Shown here: piece by piece, positions 16,521 through 24,792 of the stretch | Layout: every line of letters starts with the position of its first letter | Position numbering within the stretch: position 1 is the first letter of the stretch | Assembly (NCBI GenBank): GCA_001650955.1 | Contig: LXYP01000004.1 | Location: forward strand, 1 to 34,916 | Direction: 5' to 3' | DNA from: Sphingomonadales bacterium EhC05 | GTDB taxonomy: Bacteria > Pseudomonadota > Alphaproteobacteria > Sphingomonadales > Sphingomonadaceae | Length of the DNA: 34,916 bases | Program-made: the position numbers and the translations under genes | Notes under the pieces: model-generated | The model's input: only the letters and a program-made list of their open reading frames with translations | The model's database searches: none | What the model was told of the DNA's origin: nothing

Positions 16521-17474
16521 ATGGATTTTCGCGGTAGAGCGGCTCACAATGCAGAGCAAAATCTGATTGTGGATGCCGACCATTTGGCAAGCCACTCCGA
16601 CCCGAATTCCGGATCAGATATATTCGTTAAAAAATTCAATGAGATCGAAGTCAGATTTGATCGTTCAGATGAAATCTTCTGGTGCTTCATGAACCAGAAG
16701 TCTCGGCCAAGCTATACTTATGAGCTAGGCGATGAAATCCAAACGGTTCAGGATTGGATTCATACCAATTATGCGCTTAGCGGGACAAATTCTGCAGACC
16801 CATTGCGCTATTTCGTTTGTGGATCGCGGACGCCCGGTATTTATAATCTGGGCGGAGACTTGAAACATTTTGCGGATTGTATTCGCCGTCGCGATCTTGG
16901 CGCTTTGAAGAAATATGCCCGGACATGCGTGCATATGCAGCATGCCAATAGCGTCGGCTATGGCGCGCCAATCATCACAATGGCTTTGGTGCAGGGCGAT
17001 GCGCTCGGCGGTGGTTTCGAACATGCATTGGCATTTGATATTCTGATTGCCGAAAAAAGCGCGCGATTGGGCTTGCCAGAAGTTTTGTTCAATCTGTTTC
17101 CCGGAATGGGTGCCTATAGCTTTCTGCGCCAGCGTCTCGGCCGACGCGACACCGAACGGTTCATTCTCGAAGGCAAGATTTTCACGGCAAGTGAATTATA
17201 TGACATGGGCGTGGTCGATATATTGGCGGAAGATGGCGAGGGCGAGGCTGCCATTGTCAAATATGCCAAGGAACATCGTGGCAGATTTCATGCTGAACGT
17301 GCGGTCTATCGTGCCCGCCATATACTTGATCCAGTAACCTTGGAAGAATTGCTGGAAATCACCGACATTTGGGCGGAAACGGCGCTGCTCCTGCAGGAAG
17401 CCGATGTGCGGAAGATGGAACGTTTGGCAGGGGCTCAGGAACGCCGGATTCAGCGATCACTCCGCGCTGTTTAG
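16521..17474 (+). CDS. rpfF: DSF synthase RpfF (crotonase fold)
   Basis: Converts 3-hydroxyacyl-ACP into cis-2-unsaturated fatty acids of the diffusible signal factor family, by dehydration and thioester hydrolysis. It is a crotonase-fold protein, but key segments are those of RpfF: YNLGGDLKHFADCIRRRD, ALVQGDALGGGFEHAL and GLPEVLFNLFPGMGAYSF. The two catalytic glutamates are Glu167 and Glu187, 20 residues apart like Glu141/Glu161 of Xanthomonas RpfF. The C-terminus (EITDIWAETALLLQE, KMERLAGAQERR) also matches. Its 317 residues exceed the 289 of Xanthomonas by an N-terminal extension. The gene ends seven bases from the stop of the convergent rpfC-like gene, the same tail-to-tail layout as in Xanthomonas. 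Acyl chain specificity cannot be predicted. Confidence 0.92.
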   Translation: MDFRGRAAHNAEQNLIVDADHLASHSDPNSGSDIFVKKFNEIEVRFDRSDEIFWCFMNQKSRPSYTYELGDEIQTVQDWIHTNYALSGTNSADPLRYFVCGSRTPGIYNLGGDLKHFADCIRRRDLGALKKYARTCVHMQHANSVGYGAPIITMALVQGDALGGGFEHALAFDILIAEKSARLGLPEVLFNLFPGMGAYSFLRQRLGRRDTERFILEGKIFTASELYDMGVVDILAEDGEGEAAIVKYAKEHRGRFHAERAVYRARHILDPVTLEELLEITDIWAETALLLQEADVRKMERLAGAQERRIQRSLRAV

Positions 17475-17481
17475 GCTATGG

Positions 17482-20046
17482 CTAGTTTGACTGCTGGAGA
17501 TGCGATGCATCTTCTGGTTTAGCGTCGACGATCTGATCGATCAAACAGTCGCGAACCCGCTGCACTTCGCGTTCAATCTGATCTTGGAATTCAAATCTCC
17601 GTGTATCAAAATCATGTTCCGAGATGACTTCGAGTTTTCCGCATATTTCGACAAGCGGCAAAGCTCCAACATTGGCGGCACCGCTTTTAAATGCATGCGC
17701 ATGGAACCGAAAATCGGCAACATTCTGATCTTTGACGGCGGTCTGGAAGGCAGCCATGACATCAGTGCAATCGTCCAGATAGGCGTCGATGATGGATTGG
17801 ATGAACAGTTCATCACCGATTGATCGCAGGTAATCGAGCTGGGCCGGATCGATAGCCGGATTTTCATCCTCTCGAGGTGCCGCACCAATTTTCTGCACGA
17901 CGCCCAGCGGATCGCTTATCGTGTCGATCTTGTCCAACTCCTCAGGACTCTGGGTCTGATTGGCGATCAACTGGAGCAGTTGACCCGCTTCAATGGGTTT
18001 GGTCATGAACAGGTCCATCCCTGCATCGAGGCATTTTTTCTCGGTTTCCTCCGTCGAGTCCGCGGTCAATCCAACAATCGGTACATGCGACCTTGGTCCT
18101 TCAATCTGTCGCCACAGCCTTGTGCACTCGACGCCGCCCATTTTCGGCATGTTGACGTCCAACAAAACAATATCATAGGGATTGGCCTCCAATTCCTCCA
18201 ATGCGCGTACCCCGTCGGCGACGATGACGACATCGTGACCGGCATTGGCAAGAATGGTCTCAAGGACCATTTGATTCGTTCTGTTGTCGTCGGCAACAAG
18301 AATCCGACGGGCTGCTTGTCCGGTCCAAGGCAGGGGAGTAGAGATTTGGCTATCTTCCTCCTCGATATTGCCATTGAACGAGCAACCTATTCGGACCACG
18401 CTATGAAGCATATGCAGGTCTGCGGTTGCAGGCAGGACCGATGCAAATGCCGCCCTGAGACTGATCTCGGAAAGGTCCGTGAAATTGTCATTTGCCAACA
18501 AAACGGGAGGAAGTTTTGCCTTTTGGAAGGGTTCCCAAAAAGACTGTTCATTGCCGAATTGCGACGATATCTGGTCATCTAACAATGCGATATCATAAGC
18601 CTGAAGGTTCAGGCCGCCAATGATAGCCTTGAGATTGTCATTCGGTTTGCACGGAATATGATCCATTTCAACCTGTTCGGAATCATTCGCGCCAATTGCA
18701 GGGGCATCCTGTTGGTAGCCGAGAGACAATATTTTGATGGTTTCAAACTGGTCGGCCTGATGCGACGGCCCATTCTCATCAATGGGGCATGTGACGGTGA
18801 AGGTGCTGCCGTGACCCACTTCGCTCTCGACAGAGATGTCACCGCCCATTTGATTGGCCAGTCTTCGGCAAATTGCCAAGCCTAGCCCGGTCCCGCCAAA
18901 TTTGCGGACGACATGATCATCCGCTTGCTGAAAGACTTCAAATATTTTGTCCTGTGCCTCAGGAGGTATTCCAGGACCAGTATCGGTGACCGAAAACCAT
19001 AATAGATCACCAGCAGACTGATGATGGATCCCGCTTTTCAGGATGATCATCCCCTTGTCGGTAAATTTCACGGCATTGCTGGTCAAATTGATCAGAATAT
19101 TGCGGATAAAATCTACCTGCCCAGAGACTTGCTGATCACTCATCGCCTCAGCCTGGAGGTGAATTTTCAGATTTTTTTCATCCGCGACGATCTGCATAAT
19201 ATCTCGAACGTCCGCCATTACATCGACGATGGAAAAATTGGTCGGTTCGGGCAATTCATCCTGAGATTCCGATTTGGCGTAGTTTAGCAATTGGTTGATC
19301 AGGTGGAGAAGGTGGCGGCCAGCAGAAACGCTGGTCGAAATCATCTGATGTTGGGTCTCAGGAAGCTTCATATCCTGCAAATGGGTGCCGTAGCCAATGA
19401 TCGCGTTCAATGGCGTGCGCAACTCATGGCTAATGCTCGCTAAGAACAGGCTTTTCGCCTTGTTCGCGGATTCTGCTTCCTCTTTCGCCATCGATATCTT
19501 CGTAATCAGCGTTGAGCAATAAGCGGGGATAACGATTAGACCGATCAGCAAGCCGATCGAAAGTGGCAAATTCTCGCGCCAAAATTCAACTGTGTAAATC
19601 GTCCATCCAAATGCAATGCTCGCCATCAGGGATGCAAGAAACAGCCACTTGATTCCGAAACGAAATCCATTTCCCAAGATCACCCACAAGAATATCGGAT
19701 AGCCGGCGGCCGAGCTATCGCCTCCCAGCTGCAGCAAATAGGCCCCGGTACCGAAATCGACACATAGTCCGACGAAACGTCGAAGATTTGATGGCTGCGG
19801 ATAGAGAAGATAAGCGGCTGCGAGCACCAGGCCTGCGAGAAAATAGATGCTGAAACCCATGATCAAGCTGGGACCGCCACCGAAAGCCAAGCACGCGATA
19901 GTGGACAAAATGACCAGAACAAGGCGATTTTTGATCATTTCATGTTCGCGGTCGCTGGTATGGTGACCCATGCCATGCCGCGGGTGGCGATGATGGTGAT
20001 GGCGATGTGACACGCGATCAGTGGTGGGTTTTTTCGAGAATAACAA
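17482..20046 (-). CDS. rpfC: RpfC-like hybrid sensor histidine kinase
   Basis: Likely DSF receptor, 854 residues, inner membrane. Order: His-rich N-terminus (11-29), about five membrane helices (40-185), HisKA with SHELRTPL (His207), HATPase (INLTSNAVKFTD, DTGPGI, GGTGLGLAI), a degenerate receiver-like segment (about 435-560), an intact receiver (580-695, Asp630 in LLDVNMPKMGG, Lys in TKPI), and an HPt domain (735-845, HAHAFKSGAANVG, His784). The membrane part carries GNGFRFG and LSIGLLIGLIVIPAY, which match GNGLRYG and LSWGLLLGLIAVPLY of Xanthomonas RpfC (from memory). Start is TTG with AGGG upstream, two bases after the stop of the RpfG-like gene, so it is the second gene of that operon. 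Later ATGs (residues 26 or 37) lack ribosome sites. Confidence 0.88.
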   Translation of the reverse strand: MLFSKKPTTDRVSHRHHHHRHPRHGMGHHTSDREHEMIKNRLVLVILSTIACLAFGGGPSLIMGFSIYFLAGLVLAAAYLLYPQPSNLRRFVGLCVDFGTGAYLLQLGGDSSAAGYPIFLWVILGNGFRFGIKWLFLASLMASIAFGWTIYTVEFWRENLPLSIGLLIGLIVIPAYCSTLITKISMAKEEAESANKAKSLFLASISHELRTPLNAIIGYGTHLQDMKLPETQHQMISTSVSAGRHLLHLINQLLNYAKSESQDELPEPTNFSIVDVMADVRDIMQIVADEKNLKIHLQAEAMSDQQVSGQVDFIRNILINLTSNAVKFTDKGMIILKSGIHHQSAGDLLWFSVTDTGPGIPPEAQDKIFEVFQQADDHVVRKFGGTGLGLAICRRLANQMGGDISVESEVGHGSTFTVTCPIDENGPSHQADQFETIKILSLGYQQDAPAIGANDSEQVEMDHIPCKPNDNLKAIIGGLNLQAYDIALLDDQISSQFGNEQSFWEPFQKAKLPPVLLANDNFTDLSEISLRAAFASVLPATADLHMLHSVVRIGCSFNGNIEEEDSQISTPLPWTGQAARRILVADDNRTNQMVLETILANAGHDVVIVADGVRALEELEANPYDIVLLDVNMPKMGGVECTRLWRQIEGPRSHVPIVGLTADSTEETEKKCLDAGMDLFMTKPIEAGQLLQLIANQTQSPEELDKIDTISDPLGVVQKIGAAPREDENPAIDPAQLDYLRSIGDELFIQSIIDAYLDDCTDVMAAFQTAVKDQNVADFRFHAHAFKSGAANVGALPLVEICGKLEVISEHDFDTRRFEFQDQIEREVQRVRDCLIDQIVDAKPEDASHLQQSN

Positions 20047-20048
20047 TG

Positions 20049-22211
20049 TTATTGCCCTTTGGTAATCTGGCGACTCTGAAGTGATTTTTGGGGGCCAAAT
20101 AATTTTCCAAGATCTTCTGCGCGCTGCGGACGCGCTATTTTGAAACCTTGTATTTCATCACAGCCCGAAACCTTGAGCAGTTCCAATTGGGCATCATTCT
20201 CGACGCCTTCCGCGATTACCCTCATGTCCAGAGCATGAGCGAGATGGGCAATCGTGCTGATGATTGCTCGATCTGCGGCTGAATGCTCAATCCGCGAGAT
20301 GAAAGTGCGGTCGATTTTGAGGCAGTTGGCAGGAATATCGCGCAAATATTGCAGTGACGAATATCCGGTGCCAAAATCATCAATTGAAATTCCGACGCCA
20401 TTGTTTCTCAGCCGATGCAAAGTCTCACTGACCTGATCATTGTTGTCGAGCAGGAGCTCTTCTGTAATCTCTATTGTAATTTTGGTCGGATCAATATCAT
20501 TCAAAGCGATCTGTTCGAGCAACTCCGTACATAAGTTTCGGCTTTGAAATTGGCGTGGAGACACGTTGATGGCGACACGAGGAAGTTCAATACCTTCGCT
20601 GGCAGATGCCTTGATTTGGCGGCAAACTTCGGCAATCACCCAGCTTCCCAACAAATCCATCAAACCACTGTCATCCGCAACGCGGATAAATTCGACGGGC
20701 AACAAACGGCCGCGACTGGGATGATCCCATCTTACCAAAGCCTCCAGCCCAACATAGTTGAGTGTCTTGGTATCCACTATCGGCTGATATTCGAGCGCAA
20801 ATTGATCGTTTTGCAAGGCATCGCGTAGCTCATTTTCAAGCGCAGCATTGGCCTGGGCAATTTCGTTCATCCCTTCGGAGAAGAACCGATGGCAATTACG
20901 ACCATTGGCCTTGGCGTCATACATTGCCAAATCGGCCAGACGCAGCACTTCTTCATATTCGTTACCGTCTTCGGGGATCAAGCTGACACCGATACTTGCG
21001 CCAATGACTTGCTCAACGCCGCTGATAGAATAAGGTTTATTGATCGCCTTCAATATTTTGACACAGCGCGAATTGATTGAATCGATATTTTTGACATTAT
21101 TCAAGATGATGGCAAATTCATCACCACCAATACGGGCCGCGAAATCTTCTGGGCCAATCGTGTTGGTCAGCCGTTCGGCAATCTCACGTAACAATGTGTC
21201 GCCGCTATGATGTCCTCTAGTGTCATTGATGATTTTGAATCGATCGAGATCGAGAAGTAAGAGAGCAGCTTCATTATCGGTTTTCCGGCAAGTCTCGATT
21301 GTAGAGCGAACTTGCTCGGCTAGCAAAACGCGATTTGGCAGCCCTGTGAGCATGTCATGAAGCGCCAGATGGGTTCTGTGCTCTTCGGCAAATTTTCGCG
21401 CAGTTATGTCCACCGCAGTAGTCAAAACGCCGATCGCCTCACCGTTGTGATTGAGCAAGGGTGATTTATTACAATGGAAGATCAGGTCGACGCCATCACT
21501 GGTGATTTTTTCTTCATAATGTGGAATGGCAAGACCAGATTTTAGAACCAATGCATCCCGGCGACGTGCATTTGTCGCTAGCGTCGGTTCAAAATAGTTG
21601 GAAAAGTCGGTGCCGACCATCTCCTCAGGCGTCTTATCGAAGAGCGCTGACTGATAAGCATTGGTGAACAGGCATTTGCCCGATCGATCTGTCGCATTGA
21701 TCATGATCGGGATCGTATCAATGATTTGCTCCAGCATACTTTTATTTGCGGGAATATCCTTACCAATATGTTCGCTAATCGCCGCATGTTTCCGTTCAAT
21801 TTGAGAAGCACGGTTGCGAAGGTTCACGCTCTTTTTGGTTGTTGTCAGCAAGGATAATGCTCGACTGCAAAATTCCACATGAGAAACTGGGCTTTGCAGA
21901 AAATCTGTCGCTCCAGCATCCAGTGCAGCTAAGCGGCACTCACGGTCTTGATGGGCCGTAATGACAATTGCAGGAACATCACTTGCTTCAGGCATCAGGC
22001 GAACTTTGCGAATGAATTCGGCGCCATTCATTTGCGGCATTCGATAGTCGACTATCATGAGGTCGGCGTTGTTGGAGCTCAACCATTCCAAAGCTTCAAT
22101 GGGATCGGCGAAAGTCACCGAGGAGTGGTTCTCTCCCATCAGCGTTACAAACTGTGCATAAATACGCAGATTGGTGGGTCGATCATCGACAATTAAGACA
22201 CGTGTGCTCAT
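20049..22211 (-). CDS. RpfG-like receiver fused to PAS-GGDEF-EAL
   Basis: Cytoplasmic cyclic-di-GMP response regulator, 720 residues. The receiver (1-125; VLIVDD, Asp55 in VDYRMPQMNG) resembles that of Xanthomonas RpfG (FADPIEALEW versus FGDPLDALSW), but instead of HD-GYP the output is PAS (about 155-275), GGDEF (about 280-440) and EAL (about 450-700). The GGDEF motif is intact (RIGGDEF), while the inhibitory I-site reads GPED without Arg. The EAL domain keeps EALVRW, NVSPRQF, ITEELLL, DDFGTGYSSL, KIDRTFI, AEGVE and QGF, so phosphodiesterase activity is expected. It is first in an operon with the RpfC-like kinase, matching the G-then-C order of Xanthomonas. Which activity dominates is unknown. 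ATG start; weak ribosome site. Confidence 0.87.
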   Translation of the reverse strand: MSTRVLIVDDRPTNLRIYAQFVTLMGENHSSVTFADPIEALEWLSSNNADLMIVDYRMPQMNGAEFIRKVRLMPEASDVPAIVITAHQDRECRLAALDAGATDFLQSPVSHVEFCSRALSLLTTTKKSVNLRNRASQIERKHAAISEHIGKDIPANKSMLEQIIDTIPIMINATDRSGKCLFTNAYQSALFDKTPEEMVGTDFSNYFEPTLATNARRRDALVLKSGLAIPHYEEKITSDGVDLIFHCNKSPLLNHNGEAIGVLTTAVDITARKFAEEHRTHLALHDMLTGLPNRVLLAEQVRSTIETCRKTDNEAALLLLDLDRFKIINDTRGHHSGDTLLREIAERLTNTIGPEDFAARIGGDEFAIILNNVKNIDSINSRCVKILKAINKPYSISGVEQVIGASIGVSLIPEDGNEYEEVLRLADLAMYDAKANGRNCHRFFSEGMNEIAQANAALENELRDALQNDQFALEYQPIVDTKTLNYVGLEALVRWDHPSRGRLLPVEFIRVADDSGLMDLLGSWVIAEVCRQIKASASEGIELPRVAINVSPRQFQSRNLCTELLEQIALNDIDPTKITIEITEELLLDNNDQVSETLHRLRNNGVGISIDDFGTGYSSLQYLRDIPANCLKIDRTFISRIEHSAADRAIISTIAHLAHALDMRVIAEGVENDAQLELLKVSGCDEIQGFKIARPQRAEDLGKLFGPQKSLQSRQITKGQ

Positions 22212-22459
22212 GGCTCAATGCAATACGGGTCTTTCATCAAAATAAGGTTAACGACGAATTATGAGTTATTTTGCAAATGTTTCAGAAACTAAACTAATTC
22301 GCCTGGGCTTGCTTGGGGACAAAGCATTAAGAATGGGCTTCGGCGCTTCGATCTAACTTCTCTGCCTTTCTATCGGGAAGGGCTGACAAGAAAGATTCCT
22401 ATCCATGATTGTCCGGTTGAGCATCGTTGCGCAGCGGTCTAGCATCAGCTGAAACTTGA

Positions 22460-23407
22460 ATGGAGAAGCGTGCATTGATTCCCCAGCAACATTATGAACA
22501 ACAATATCTTGATCTCATGCGCCATATCTGGTCGCATGGCGACGAACGGGTCGACCGCACCGGGGTTGGTACGCGTGCGATATTCGGTACGACAATGCGC
22601 TTTGACCTTGCTGAAGATGCAATTCCATTGCTGACAACCAAGCGGGTATTTTGGAAAACGGCAACCCGGGAGATGCTCTGGTTTCTGACCGGCGACACCA
22701 ATATTCAAGAATTGGTCAAACAGAAGGTACATATTTGGACCGACTGGCCGCTTGATAAATATCGTAAGGAAACCGGTGACGATATTGATCGTGACGCGTT
22801 CGAAAAACTGATTGTTGAAGATGATAGCTTTGCTCAACAATGGGGGGATTTGGGGCCTGTCTATGGCAAGCAATGGGTGGACTGGCCGAGATATATACCC
22901 GCAGGTGAAGGGCTTTATCGCCGTGAAGACAAGGGTATCAACCAGATAGAAAATCTGATTGACGGCTTGAAGAATAATCCGGGTTCGCGGCGGCATATAT
23001 TCACCGGTTGGAATGTTGCAGAATTGGATCAAATGGCTTTGCCGCCTTGTCACAAAACCTATCAGTTTTACGTTTCCGGCGGAAAATTGTCAGGAATTCT
23101 CTATCAACGTAGCTGTGATCTCGGCTTAGGCTTTGCTTTCAATGTCTATTCTGCAGCGTTGCTCATCCGAATGATTGCACAGCAGTGCGATCTTGAGCCG
23201 GGAGAATTGATCTGGAATGGCGGGGACGTGCATCTCTATCTCAATCACGCGGATCTGGTGGAAGAGCAGATTTCTCGCGAGCCGGCTGGTACGCCTAAAC
23301 TCAAGATCTTACGCAAGCCTGATTCGATATTTGACTATCAAATTGGCGATTTTGAAGTTGTCGACTATACACCTCAATCGCATATTTCTGCGCCTGTTGC
23401 GGTTTGA
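22460..23407 (+). CDS. thyA: Thymidylate synthase ThyA
   Basis: Makes dTMP from dUMP with methylene-tetrahydrofolate. Key residues: early VDRTGVGT, the SRRHIFTGWN arginines (about 176-185), nucleophile Cys197 in LPPCHKTYQF, QRSCDLGLG (Asp220), NHADLVEEQISREP and the C-terminal APVAV. The 315-residue length with an insert around residues 85-140 matches the long Lactobacillus casei class. The segment usually reading LGLPFN is LGFAFN here, a mild departure. The ATG at 22460 lacks a ribosome site; TTG at 22475 has GGAGA nine bases upstream, so the true start may be five codons later. It is divergent from the rpf operon. No dihydrofolate reductase gene follows, unlike in many genomes. Confidence 0.94.
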   Translation: MEKRALIPQQHYEQQYLDLMRHIWSHGDERVDRTGVGTRAIFGTTMRFDLAEDAIPLLTTKRVFWKTATREMLWFLTGDTNIQELVKQKVHIWTDWPLDKYRKETGDDIDRDAFEKLIVEDDSFAQQWGDLGPVYGKQWVDWPRYIPAGEGLYRREDKGINQIENLIDGLKNNPGSRRHIFTGWNVAELDQMALPPCHKTYQFYVSGGKLSGILYQRSCDLGLGFAFNVYSAALLIRMIAQQCDLEPGELIWNGGDVHLYLNHADLVEEQISREPAGTPKLKILRKPDSIFDYQIGDFEVVDYTPQSHISAPVAV

Positions 23408-23448
23408 TTTTTGATAAAGGGCAGCGAGATTGACCTAAATTGAAATCT

Positions 23449-23482
23449 GTAATATTATAACGTCAGATTAAACGAATATTAC
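23449..23482. promoter_or_regulatory. Inverted repeat upstream of the bkd operon
   Basis: Perfect 8-bp arms GTAATATT and AATATTAC separated by 18 bases, in the 110-base gap between thyA and the E1alpha gene. The AT-rich arms and spacing suggest an operator (a BkdR/Lrp-like or TetR-like site is possible) rather than a terminator, because no GC stem or T-run is present. Confidence 0.4.
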
Positions 23483-23517
23483 GGCGCAACAAATGCGCGA
23501 TCAAGCTGGAGTGGCTG

Positions 23518-24792
23518 ATGGCAAACGATATCTCAAACCGGAATCTGTCGCCCTTGTCGTTGCACGTGCCCGAACCAAAGTTCCGGCCAGGCGATGCCGT
23601 CGACTATAGCGATGTCGAGATTCAAAAAGCCGGCGATCAAGCCCGGCCGGATGTGTCGACTAAACCCGCCGCTATGCGTGATCTGGCATATGATCTGATC
23701 CGGGTATTGGATGATGATCATAAAGCGGTCGGTCCCTGGGATCCGAAGCTGGATGACGATACGCTGTTGAAAATGCTCAAAACGATGGCGCAACTGCGCG
23801 CATTTGATGATCGACTGCATCGCCAGCAACGCCAGGGCAAAACCAGTTTCTACATGAAATCTACGGGTGAAGAAGCGACTTCGGTTGCCGCCGCTATGGC
23901 GCTGGATGCCGAAGATATGTGTTTCCCCAGCTATCGTCAGCAAGGCATCTTATTCGTCCGCGGATATCCGATGGTTGATATGGTCAACCAGATTTTCTCC
24001 AACAAGGCGGATAAGCTCAAAGGGCGACAGCTGCCGATCATGTACAGTTCTACCAGGCTCAATTTCTTCACGGTTTCCGGTAATCTGACGACCCAATATC
24101 CTCAGGCTGTCGGATGGGCGATGGCGAGTGCGTCAAAAGGCGATAATCGGATTGCTGCGGTATGGTGTGGTGAAGGGTCGACCGCGGAAGGCGATTTTCA
24201 TGCCGCCCTGACATTCGCGGCGGTCTACAATGCGCCGGTCATCATGAATATCGTCAACAATCAATGGGCTATCTCATCTTTTTCGGGATTTGCCGGTGCC
24301 GAGCGCACAACCTTTGCTGCGCGCGGCGTGGGATATGGGATTGCTGCCTTGAGGGTCGATGGCAATGACCCGTTGGCCGTTTACGCGGCGACACAATGGG
24401 CGGCAGAACGTGCGCGAACCAATCAGGGGCCCACGGTCATCGAGCATTTCACCTATCGTGCGGATGCTCACAGCACGTCTGACGATCCAACCGCCTATCG
24501 CAGTGCGCAGGAGCGGGAAGAATGGCCGTTGGGTGACCCGATCATGCGGCTGAAACGGCATCTCATCACCCGCGGTGTTTGGAGCGTGGAGCAGCAGGAA
24601 GCGCTCGATGTTGAATGCGTCGAGGCGGTCAAGGTGGCGGTGAAAGAAGCGGCCAAAAATGGCATCTTGGGCCACGGTTTGCATCAACCGTTTGAAACCA
24701 TGTTCCAAGATGTGTTTGAAGAAATGCCCTGGCATCTGAGAGAACAGGCCGATCAGGCTGATAAAGAGCGAGACATTAAATGGCCGTCATGA
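23518..24792 (+). CDS. bkdA1: Branched-chain 2-oxoacid dehydrogenase E1 alpha
   Basis: Thiamine-diphosphate subunit that decarboxylates 2-oxoacids from Leu, Ile and Val. The ThDP motif begins GEGSTAEGDFHAALTF (218-233) and ends NNQWAIS. His318 in the loop HSTSDDPTAYR is the equivalent of the phosphorylation-loop histidine of BCKDH. The N-terminal extension (about 1-60; PLSLHVPEPKFRPGD) is typical of BCKDH rather than pyruvate dehydrogenase alpha subunits. GEEATSVAAAMAL and SYRQQGILFVRGY are further BCKDH hallmarks. Its 424 residues are normal. GGAG lies upstream of the ATG. It overlaps the E1beta gene, giving a tight E1alpha-E1beta-E2 operon. Products are isovaleryl-, 2-methylbutyryl- and isobutyryl-CoA. 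Confidence 0.9.
   Translation: MANDISNRNLSPLSLHVPEPKFRPGDAVDYSDVEIQKAGDQARPDVSTKPAAMRDLAYDLIRVLDDDHKAVGPWDPKLDDDTLLKMLKTMAQLRAFDDRLHRQQRQGKTSFYMKSTGEEATSVAAAMALDAEDMCFPSYRQQGILFVRGYPMVDMVNQIFSNKADKLKGRQLPIMYSSTRLNFFTVSGNLTTQYPQAVGWAMASASKGDNRIAAVWCGEGSTAEGDFHAALTFAAVYNAPVIMNIVNNQWAISSFSGFAGAERTTFAARGVGYGIAALRVDGNDPLAVYAATQWAAERARTNQGPTVIEHFTYRADAHSTSDDPTAYRSAQEREEWPLGDPIMRLKRHLITRGVWSVEQQEALDVECVEAVKVAVKEAAKNGILGHGLHQPFETMFQDVFEEMPWHLREQADQADKERDIKWPS

Noticed and set aside
16521-17474. Ordinary enoyl-CoA hydratase for the crotonase-fold protein
   Set aside because: The GGGFEHAL and GLPEVLFNLFPGMGAYSF segments and the rpfC-like neighbour fit RpfF much better than beta-oxidation hydratases.
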